Program-made: the position numbers and the translations under genes
The notes under the pieces: generated by a model
What the model was told of the DNA's origin: nothing
Seen by the model: only the letters and a program-made list of their open reading frames with translations
The model's database searches: none
From: Micromonospora eburnea
GTDB lineage: Bacteria; Actinomycetota; Actinomycetes; Mycobacteriales; Micromonosporaceae
Reading direction: 5' to 3'
Assembly (NCBI RefSeq): GCF_900090225.1
Contig: NZ_FMHY01000002.1
Coordinates: 5,394,001-5,458,000 of the forward strand
DNA length: 64,000 bases
In this document: in pieces, positions 15,896 through 23,400 of the stretch
How the letters are laid out: each line of letters begins with the position of its first letter
How positions within the stretch are numbered: position 1 is the first letter of the stretch

Positions 15896-16204
15896 TCATG
15901 CCACCCCGAGCAGGCGCAGCAGCGCGGTGGTGCCGGCCGCCGCGACCACGACCAGCACGAAGGGCGCCCGCCGCCAGGCCAGCAGCAGCCCGACCAGCAC
16001 CCCGGCCGGCCGGGCGTAGCCGGCGAACGCGCCGGCCTCGGTCAGCGCGGCGGTCGCGGCGAGCGCGGCCAGCAGGGCGGCGGCGGCGACCGGCAGCAAC
16101 TGCCGGGACCACTCGGGCAGTTCCAGCCGGTCACGCAGGAGCACCCCGGCGACCCGGAAGCCGTACGTGCCGGCGGCCAGGGCGATGATCACGGCAATCA
16201 GCAC
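15896..16204 (-). CDS. azlD: Branched-chain amino acid transport protein AzlD
   Basis: A 102-residue hydrophobic protein with three or four helices (VLIAVIIALAAGTYGFRVAG, RQLLPVAAAALLAALA, FVLVVVAAAG). It is the small AzlD partner of the AzlC exporter. GTG 16204 overlaps the azlC stop by 7 nt, and a GGAGG lies just upstream inside azlC. Together the pair is expected to export branched-chain amino acids or analogues, by analogy with B. subtilis AzlCD and the BrnFE exporter. Confidence 0.85.
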   Translation of the reverse strand: MLIAVIIALAAGTYGFRVAGVLLRDRLELPEWSRQLLPVAAAALLAALAATAALTEAGAFAGYARPAGVLVGLLLAWRRAPFVLVVVAAAGTTALLRLLGVA

Positions 16205-17067
16205 GACGCCTCCTCGGTGCGGACGACGGCCGGCTCGGCCGCGCGGGTCTCGCCCCGGCCCGGGTCCGGCACGGTGGCCGGGGACGCGTCGGCGGGGTCG
16301 AGTTGTCCGGCCGGGCCGGCCCCGTCCGCAACAGCCGCACGGGCGACGCCGGCCGGGGCATCCCCGTCCGCGACAGCCGCACGGGCGACGCCGGCCGGTC
16401 CCCGGCGGCGCAGCGCGGGCCCGGCCACGGCGGCGAGGGCGAGCAGGACCGGCAGCCCGGCGGGCAGGAACGGGGTGGCCAGCACGGCCAGCACGGCACC
16501 GGCCAGCGCCACCCGGCGGGTCTGCGCGTCCCGCAGGCTCGGCAGCAGCAGCGCGGCGAGCCCGGCCGGGAAGGCGGCGTCGAGCCCGAGCACGCCCGGG
16601 TCGCCCACCGCGCCCCCGGCCAGCACGCCGAGCAGGGTGCCCGCGTTCCAGGCCAGGAAGAGCAGTGCCCCGGCGAGCCAGAACGCGCGTCGGCGGGTCG
16701 GCCCGGCCGGCCGGGCCAGGGCGAACGCGGTCGCCTCGTCGGTCATCAGGTGGCTGCCGAGCAACCGCCGCCAGCGGGCCGGCCCGAGGCTGCCGCCGAG
16801 GGCCAGACCGAACGGCAGGTGCCGGGCGTTGAGCAGCAGGCCGGCGAGGACCGCCGCGAGCGGGCTGCCGGCGGCCACCAGACCCACCGCCATGAACTGC
16901 GCGCCGCCGGCGTAGACGAACACCGACATGGCGAGGGTGGCCCACCCGGGCAGGCCGGCGGCGACCGCCACCGCGCCGAACGACGCGCCGACGGCGACCA
17001 TCGCCGCGCCGATGGCGGCGACGTCGCGCAGCACAGCCGCGTCTCCCGTTCGATATGCCGTACGCAT
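16198..17067 (-). CDS. azlC: Branched-chain amino acid exporter subunit AzlC
   Basis: A 289-residue membrane protein with VYAGGAQFMAVGLVAAGSP, LLLNARHLPFGLALG and HLMTDEATAFALA, all characteristic of the AzlC/BrnF family. The core ends near residue 225; after that an unusual Pro/Ala/Asp-rich tail includes a 14-residue in-frame duplication (GVARAAVADG repeated). The tail would lie outside the membrane. ATG 17067 is close behind a GATAAT box (minus strand 17078-17073), so its mRNA may be almost leaderless. The gene faces a divergent XRE-cupin regulator that probably controls it. Confidence 0.86.
   Translation of the reverse strand: MRTAYRTGDAAVLRDVAAIGAAMVAVGASFGAVAVAAGLPGWATLAMSVFVYAGGAQFMAVGLVAAGSPLAAVLAGLLLNARHLPFGLALGGSLGPARWRRLLGSHLMTDEATAFALARPAGPTRRRAFWLAGALLFLAWNAGTLLGVLAGGAVGDPGVLGLDAAFPAGLAALLLPSLRDAQTRRVALAGAVLAVLATPFLPAGLPVLLALAAVAGPALRRRGPAGVARAAVADGDAPAGVARAAVADGAGPAGQLDPADASPATVPDPGRGETRAAEPAVVRTEEASC
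16322..16398. repeat. Tandem 42-bp duplication inside azlC
   Basis: A 35-bp match, differing at one base, starts at 16322 and again at 16364 (period 42 bp). It adds 14 residues in frame to the AzlC C-terminal tail and looks like a recent slippage or unequal-crossover event. Confidence 0.8.
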
Positions 17068-17072
17068 GGTCC

Positions 17073-17112
17073 ATTATCCTGAACGCAAAGGCACGCGTTC
17101 GTCAAACCGAAC
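17073..17112. promoter_or_regulatory. Divergent azlC / regulator control region
   Basis: The 67-bp gap contains GATAAT (minus strand 17078-17073) as an azlC -10 box and an inverted repeat GTTCG-N6-CGAAC (17097-17101 and 17108-17112). The repeat lies between both starts and is a candidate operator for the XRE-cupin protein. Confidence 0.45.
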
Positions 17113-17134
17113 AAACCGACCTATGGAGCGAACA

Positions 17135-17695
17135 ATGGCGGTCGATCCCGCTCCCCCGCTGGCCACCATCGCCGCCGCCCTGCGCCGCGAACGCGACCGG
17201 GCGGGCATCTCCCTGACCGAGCTGGCCCGCCGGGCGGGCATCGCCAAGTCCACCCTCTCCCAGTTGGAGTCGGGCGTCGGCAACCCGAGCGTCGAGACGC
17301 TCTGGGCGCTGGGGGTGGCGTTGGGCGTACCGTTCAGCCGGCTGGTCGAGCCGCCGACGGCCGCCGTCCGGGTCGTCCGGGCCGGCGAGGGCCCGCGAAT
17401 CCGCTCCGAGCACGCCGACTTCAGCGCCACCCTACTCGCCGCCGGCGCGCCGCACGCCCGCCGCGACGTCTACCTGATGGAGCTGGAGCCCGGCGCGGTC
17501 CGGGTGGCCGAGGCGCACACCCCGCGCAGCATCGAACACGTCGTGGTCGCGGCCGGGCGGATGCGCCTCGGCCCCGAATCCGACCTGGTCGAGCTGGGAC
17601 CGGGAGACTACGCCACCTTCCCCGGCGACACACCGCACCGGTACGAGGCGCTGGCCCCGGGCACCTTCGCGGTGCTGGTCATGGAACACCCCTGA
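17135..17695 (+). CDS. XRE-family HTH regulator with cupin sensor domain
   Basis: The 186-residue protein has an N-terminal helix-turn-helix (ELARRAGIAKSTLSQLESGVGNPSVETLWALG, about residues 25-60). A C-terminal cupin_2 barrel follows (VYLMELEPGAVRVAEAH, EHVVVAAGRM, DYATFPGDTPHRYEAL, about 105-180). This architecture is typical of ligand-sensing repressors. ATG 17135 has GGAG six bases upstream; ATG 17123 in the same frame is an alternative. Its divergent position next to azlCD suggests it senses an amino acid and controls the exporter. Confidence 0.88.
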   Translation: MAVDPAPPLATIAAALRRERDRAGISLTELARRAGIAKSTLSQLESGVGNPSVETLWALGVALGVPFSRLVEPPTAAVRVVRAGEGPRIRSEHADFSATLLAAGAPHARRDVYLMELEPGAVRVAEAHTPRSIEHVVVAAGRMRLGPESDLVELGPGDYATFPGDTPHRYEALAPGTFAVLVMEHP

Positions 17696-17714
17696 GCCCG
17701 GCCGACCGCCGGGT

Positions 17715-18686
17715 TCAGCCGCCGATCTCGGCCGGCGTGCGGTAGAGCCGGGCGACGACCTCCTCGATGTCCGGCTCGACGATCGAGATGTCCCGCAGGG
17801 CGGCCAGGCCGGCGAGCCCGGCGACCACCTCGGCGACGCTCGCCGACTCCAGCGCGAAAACCAGCCGGTGCCCGTCCGCCTCCACCCGCACCAGCGGGGC
17901 GCCAGGCAGCGCCGGTGGCGCGGGCAACGCGGCGTCCAGCTCGGCCACGACCATCCGACGGGAGCCGTACCGGCTGTGCAGGGCGGCGATCGAGCCGTCG
18001 TGCACCACCCGGCCGTGGTCGATCACCACGAGCCGCCGGCAGAGTCGCTCGATGTCGGCCAGGTCGTGGGTGGTGAGCACCAGGGTGGTGTCGCCGGCCC
18101 GGCCCAGCTCGGCCAGGAAGCCCCGAACTGCCTGCTTGCTCACCACGTCCAGCCCGATGGTCGGCTCGTCGAGGAAGAGCACCTCCGGGCCGTGCAGCAG
18201 CGCGGCGGTCAGCTCGCCACGCATCCGCTGCCCGAGGGAGAGCTGCCGGACCGGGGTGTCCAGGAACTCGTCGAGATCGAGCAGGCCCCGGCAGCGGGCC
18301 AGCCGGGCCGCGTGCTCCCCCGCCGGCACCCGGTAGACGTGCCGCAGCAGGTCGAACGATTCGCGCAGCGGCAGGTCCCACCAGAGCTGCGAACGCTGCC
18401 CGAAGACCACGCCGATGCGCAGCGCCAGCCGGGTCCGCTCGGCCACCGGGCGCAGCCCGCAGACCCGGGCCTCCCCCGCCGAGGGCATGAGCACGCCGGT
18501 GAGCATCTTCAGGGTGGTCGACTTGCCGGCCCCGTTCGGGCCGATGTAGCCGACCATCTCGCCGCGCTCCACCCGCAGGTCGATCCCGTCGACCGCGGTG
18601 ACCGTACGCTTCTCCCGACGCAGCCGGCCCGCCTTCACCCGGACCGTGAACTCCTTGCGCAGACCGCGCATCTCGATGACGCTCAA
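17715..18686 (-). CDS. ABC-2 type exporter ATP-binding protein
   Basis: A 323-residue ATPase with Walker A GPNGAGKST (about residues 50-58), Q-loop in VVFGQRSQLWWDLP, signature LSLGQRM, Walker B VLFLDEPTIGLD and H-loop TTHDL. A C-terminal extension of about 90 residues resembles the DUF4162 type. It is the last gene of a three-gene operon with two permeases; its ATG overlaps the upstream permease stop by 4 nt. Similar triads are described as viologen or drug exporters, but the substrate here is unknown. The motif RSQLWWDLP is characteristic of this subgroup. Confidence 0.9.
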   Translation of the reverse strand: MSVIEMRGLRKEFTVRVKAGRLRREKRTVTAVDGIDLRVERGEMVGYIGPNGAGKSTTLKMLTGVLMPSAGEARVCGLRPVAERTRLALRIGVVFGQRSQLWWDLPLRESFDLLRHVYRVPAGEHAARLARCRGLLDLDEFLDTPVRQLSLGQRMRGELTAALLHGPEVLFLDEPTIGLDVVSKQAVRGFLAELGRAGDTTLVLTTHDLADIERLCRRLVVIDHGRVVHDGSIAALHSRYGSRRMVVAELDAALPAPPALPGAPLVRVEADGHRLVFALESASVAEVVAGLAGLAALRDISIVEPDIEEVVARLYRTPAEIGG

Positions 18687-19486
18687 GATCCCGTACTCCG
18701 GTAGTGGCGGATGCCCACCCGCCAGGCCAGGGCGGCGACCGCGGCGGCGAGCGCCGCGACGCCCGGCGCGGCCCAGCCGACCCAGGCCGGCAGGCCGAGC
18801 GGGTCGGGCCGGCCGAGCAGCGCCAGCGCCGGGTGGTAGCTGACGAAGGCGAACCCCATCCCGTACGCGAAGACCGTGCGGAACCAGCCGCCGTAGACGG
18901 TGACCGGGTACGAGGTGAAGTCGCGCCCGCCGTAGGTGACCGAGTTGGCCAGCTCGCCCGATTCGATCCAGTAGAACGACACGGTGGCCGTGGTGACGAA
19001 GACCGCGCCGAAGAAGACCACGCCGGCCAGCGGGGCGACCACGACCAGGGCGACCCGACCGATCGTCCAGTCGATCCCGGCCGAGCCGACCGCGACGACG
19101 AGCACGGCGAGCCCGAAGACCGCCCGGGACACCTTGCGCAACGGCAGGTCCATCAGCAGCAGCTGCGGCAGCGCGGCCAACGGGCGGACCAGCACCGCGT
19201 CGAAGAGGCCGGTGCGGACGTACCGGGGCAGCCGCTCGACGTTGCCGACCAGCAGGTCCGCGGTGGCGAACGCGAACGACGACAGGCCGACGATCACCAG
19301 CGTCTCGCGCAGCGAGAAGCCACCCAGCTCACGGGTGACCCCGAAGAGCACCAGCACGGTGACCACGTCGAACACCGTCGCACCGACGTTGCCGACCAGG
19401 TCCACCACGAACGACGTCCGGTACGCGGCCTGCGACCGGGCCTGCGCGCCGAGCAGCGCCCGATACGCCGCCAGGTGTTCAGCCAC
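18683..19486 (-). CDS. ABC-2 type exporter permease (second subunit)
   Basis: A 267-residue protein with six predicted helices and the features of the ABC2_membrane_6 type: RTGLFDAVLVRPLAALPQLL and DFTSYPVTVYGGWFRTVFAYGMGFAFVSYHPA. It overlaps the upstream permease by 8 nt and the downstream ATPase by 4 nt, so all three are translated together. It is expected to form a heterodimeric channel with the other permease. Confidence 0.88.
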   Translation of the reverse strand: MAEHLAAYRALLGAQARSQAAYRTSFVVDLVGNVGATVFDVVTVLVLFGVTRELGGFSLRETLVIVGLSSFAFATADLLVGNVERLPRYVRTGLFDAVLVRPLAALPQLLLMDLPLRKVSRAVFGLAVLVVAVGSAGIDWTIGRVALVVVAPLAGVVFFGAVFVTTATVSFYWIESGELANSVTYGGRDFTSYPVTVYGGWFRTVFAYGMGFAFVSYHPALALLGRPDPLGLPAWVGWAAPGVAALAAAVAALAWRVGIRHYRSTGS

Positions 19487-20330
19487 CCTGCACCACCAGG
19501 CGCTGTTCGGCGCGGCGCTGGACCAGCCGGCAGAGCACGAGCAGCGCGACGGCCCAGCCGACCTGCACCCCGACCAGGCCGAGCTGCGCCGGCGCCGGAT
19601 CCCGCTCGACCAGCACGTCGAGCGGGATCTGGAGCAGGCTCGGGAACGGGGTCCCGTACCGCAGCAGGGCCTCCAGCCAGCCGGGCAGGAAGCCCAACGG
19701 GAAGTAGAGCCCGGCGAGCACGCCGGAGCAGAGCGTCCAGAGGATCAGCGGGCCCCGGACGTCCTGCAACCAGTACGCGGTGGTGTTGACCAGGTAGCGG
19801 CAGCCGAAGCAGACCACCACGGCGAGCAGCACGGAGAGCGCGAACAACGGCAGGGTGCCCGGCCGGCGGGGCAGGTACACGTCGAAGAAGAACAGGCCGA
19901 TCAGCACCGGCGGCAGCAGCCGGGCCAGCGAGGCGAACCCGGCCCGGCCCAGGTCGGTGGCGAGGTAGCTGGTCACCGGGTGGACGGGGCGGAGCAGGTC
20001 GGCGGCGACGTCGCCGGTGCGGATCCGATCGGCCAGCTCGGTCCAGCCCCAGATCAGGACCACCGCCAGCAGTCCCTGCCCGACCCAGACGAAGGTGGCG
20101 AGCTGGGCCCGGTCGTATCCGGCGACCCGGCCCGTCGCGCCGGCCGCCGCGAGAAAGACGTAGTAGCGCAACAGCCCGAAAACACTGTTGGTGACCGCTC
20201 CCGCCACTGTGGCCTGGCGGTAGGTGGCATAACGCCGAAAACCGGATGCCACTATCGCGCTGAATGTCCGAAACCATCGGGTAACGTTTGGGTCCGTGGG
20301 TGACGCCACAGTGGCGGTGACAGAGCCCAC
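19479..20330 (-). CDS. ABC-2 type exporter permease (first subunit)
   Basis: A 283-residue membrane protein with about six helices and the segments WTELADRIRTGDVAADLLRP and NTTAYWLQDVRGP, matching the same family as its partner. GTG 20330 is chosen because AAGGAGG lies 8 nt upstream; the frame stays open far upstream but that part is antisense to a real gene. It is the first gene of the exporter operon and is divergent from the giant WG-repeat gene, with about 100-160 bp between them. Confidence 0.88.
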   Translation of the reverse strand: MGSVTATVASPTDPNVTRWFRTFSAIVASGFRRYATYRQATVAGAVTNSVFGLLRYYVFLAAAGATGRVAGYDRAQLATFVWVGQGLLAVVLIWGWTELADRIRTGDVAADLLRPVHPVTSYLATDLGRAGFASLARLLPPVLIGLFFFDVYLPRRPGTLPLFALSVLLAVVVCFGCRYLVNTTAYWLQDVRGPLILWTLCSGVLAGLYFPLGFLPGWLEALLRYGTPFPSLLQIPLDVLVERDPAPAQLGLVGVQVGWAVALLVLCRLVQRRAEQRLVVQGG

Positions 20331-20430
20331 GCCGTTACCCTCCTTCCGCAGCCACGACGTGCCGGATCGGGCGACTCTACCGGCACGTCGGGTGCCCCGG
20401 CGCGACAATTTCCAACGAGGTGACATCGCC

Positions 20431-20496
20431 GTGAGCGAGCGACGCGAGCCGGCCCGGGGCCGCGCCGCGCGGGCGGCGACAGGGTCCCCCCGATGA
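20431..20496 (+). CDS. Possible 21-residue leader peptide before the giant WG-repeat gene
   Basis: A short frame starts at GTG 20431 behind GAGGTGAC and ends in ATGA overlapping the next start codon (TGA 20494-20496). It encodes VSERREPARGRAARAATGSP plus Arg. It resembles the 24-residue frame before the cysteine desulfurase gene in layout and in its GAGCGA-rich DNA. Coding is unproven. Confidence 0.3.
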   Translation: MSERREPARGRAARAATGSPR

Positions 20497-23400
20497 GCGG
20501 CTGGGACCGCTGGCACGAGCCCGCCGAGGCGTCCTGGGCTCTCGAACCCACCCACGAGTGGCGCCCGCAGTTCCCGGGGCAGCGCTACCCGGGCGACATC
20601 GGCATCGAGCACCTCACCCCATCCGCGCCGCGCGGTCGGGCCACCGTGGTCGGCCGGGCCGAGGTGCGCCCGGTCAGCCCGGCGCCCGGCCACGGGGACG
20701 CGTACCCGGTCAGCCCGGCGGGACCCGACGTACGACGCGGCATCCACCCCGTCAGCCCGGCCGGCCCGGATGAGCGGCGCGGCACCTACCCCGTCAGCCC
20801 GGCGGGACCCGACGCACGACGTGGCATCCACCCTGTCAGCCCGGCCGGCCCGGATGAGCGGCGCGGCACCTACCCGGTCAGCCCGGCTGCGGGTGACCGG
20901 AGCGGTGGGCACCCGGCGCACTCCGGGCCGGGCGAGCGGCGCGCGTACCCGGACGGGCGCGGCTGGGACGAGCCACGCGTGGACGAGCGGCGGCCCCGGG
21001 CGGAGCGGCACACACCCGGTGACGGGCGTGATGGCGTACCCCGTCACGGCCCCGCTCCCCAGTTTGGCGACCGGTACGACCCGCGCGGCCCGGACCGGGC
21101 GCGGACCGCCGGCTGGCCAGACGACCGGTCCGACCAGCGCTGGGTACGCCCCGAGCCCGGCCGGCGGATGCCACCGCCGGATACGGATTCCCGCCGACCG
21201 GTCTCCCCCGTGGCCGAGCCCGGTTGGCTCCCGGAGCCCGACGAGTTCCCGCACCGCCCCCAGCCGCGACCTGGCCGGTCTGAGCAGCGTCGGGGTACGC
21301 CCGACGGACCGCCCACCGCGGTCCCGCGCGGCCCGATGGACCGGCGCGACCCCGGCGCCGACCACCTGGCGGATCGGCGCGGCCACGGCTTCGACGGACG
21401 AGGCGAGCGACGCGAACCCGGCTTCGACCGCCCAGCCGAGCGACGCGAACCCGGCTTCGACCGCCCAGCCGAGCGACGCGAACCGGGGTTCGACGGTCCA
21501 GCCGAGCGACGCGAACCGGGGTTCGACGGTCCGCCCCGCCGCGAGCCAGACCCGCGCCGGGAGGCAGCGGCCCGGGCCGACCTGCGCCCTACGGCACCCA
21601 CCACCCCGGACGACCACGGCCGTCCCCTGGACCCGCAGCGGGGGGAGCCCGGCCGGCACGGCGGACCACGCCCCGGCAGGTACGGTCCCGACGAACGGTG
21701 GGACGGCCGCCGCCCACCGTCCGATGGCGCCCGCCCGGGTGCTGGGGAATGGCCGGTGGTCGAGCGGCGACCCCGCACCGAGCCGGCCGCGTACCAGCCG
21801 GACGAGTGGCAGCGCCCGGTCGGACCGGGCCGGCCCGGTCCCGACGGGCGCCCGGCGCGCCCGGCCGACGAGGCGGTCCCCCGATACGACGGCCGCCGGC
21901 CCGAGCCGGTCGGTCGGCACGAGCCCGTCGGCCGGCCCGAGCCGGTCCGTCCCCGACCCCCCGAGGACCGGTACCGGCCCGAGGACCGCTCAATCGGTCG
22001 CCCCCAGCCGCAGGAACGGCAGGGCCGCCCGGAGGAGTGGCGGGGTCGCCCGGCCGAGGTCGGGCCGGACCGCCGCGACGACGTACGCGAGCGCCCGCCC
22101 ACCCCGGCCCGTCCGGACGGCATGCGCGACCGTCCGGCGACGCCCCCCGCGCCACGACCGGAGGACGTACGCGAACGCTCTGTCGCGCCTGCTCCGGCGG
22201 GTCCCGACGAGGTTCGACGCCCGCCGGTGGAGCCGGTCGGTCGACCGCAACCGCGGCCGGTGCCGCCGGCCCAGGGCGCACCCACCTCGGGCGTGCCGGC
22301 CTTCCACCCGCCGGTCTCGCGCGGCCCCGGCGCACCCGTCTCGGGCGTGCCCGTCTCAGGCACGCCCGCGTCGGCCGGCCCTGCCCCAAGCGCACCCGTC
22401 TCCGGCGTGCCCGCCTCAGGTGTGCCCGCCTCAGGCGCACCCGCCTCGGGCGCGCGTCCCCACTCCGCAGCGCCCGCCGCGCGCGATCGGTCCGAACGGC
22501 CGGACACGCCGAACTCCGCGCCCCCGGCGGCCGACCCACGGATGGATTCCCGGACCGCCCCCGCCGGTGGGAACCCGGGCCCCGGCGGGGCGGCCCGGCC
22601 GCCGGCGCCGGCAGCCGAGCGCCCGGCCCCGGTCGTCGGGGACGAGCGTTCGGTGCGGGTCGACGCAGCACGGGTCGACGCAGCACGGGTCGACGCAGCA
22701 CGGGTCGACGCAGCACGGGTCGACGCAGCACGGGTCGACCCGCCACGCCCGGCCGCCGTGCCGCCGGGCGTGGCGTCACCGACGCGGCCGGTCTCCGGTC
22801 CGCCCGCGCCGGAATCCGCCCCACCCCGGCCACCGGTTCCGCAGTCGGCGCAGGCTCCCGCGCCGCCGGCTCGGCCGGTCGACGCCCCCGCCTCGGACGG
22901 CCCCCGCCACCCCGCGCCGGCGGCCGCCCGCCGGCCCTCCGAGCCGGCCGGGCTGGACCTGTTCACCCCGGCGAAATCCCGCCCCACCGACGTGCCGGTC
23001 TCCGGTGTGCCGGCGGCGTCCGGGAACGCCCCGGTGCCAGCCCCGCCGGCCGTACCCGGGGCAGTGCCGGCCCCGCCGGCCGTATCCGAGGCAGTGCCGG
23101 CCGTACCCGGGGCAGTGCCGGCCGCCGCCCCGATGCCCACGGCCGCCCGACCGGAGGCCGCCACGGCCCCCAGCGACGGGCGGGCGACGGCGCCGGCCGA
23201 GGCACCTCGGCAGCCGGCCGTTGACCCCTGGCCGGGCACGCCGGACACCCCGACCTCCCCGCAGGCGGTCGACGGGGTGGCCGGACCGGCATCGACCCCG
23301 TCCCTCCTTGAGAGCGCGGACCGTGCCGGGGAGGCTGTGCGCGCCCCCGGGGCGCACGACGGCCCGGCGGCGGAGCCCTCCGCGGCTCGCGGGACCGATC

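Noticed and set aside
20331..21920. N-terminal extension of the first ABC-2 permease to about 813 residues
   Set aside because: The extension is antisense to the giant gene; the AAGGAGG site and GTG 20330 give a normal permease length.
22656..22740. CRISPR-like array
   Set aside because: Units are adjacent 15-mers without spacers, in frame in a coding region, with no cas genes.
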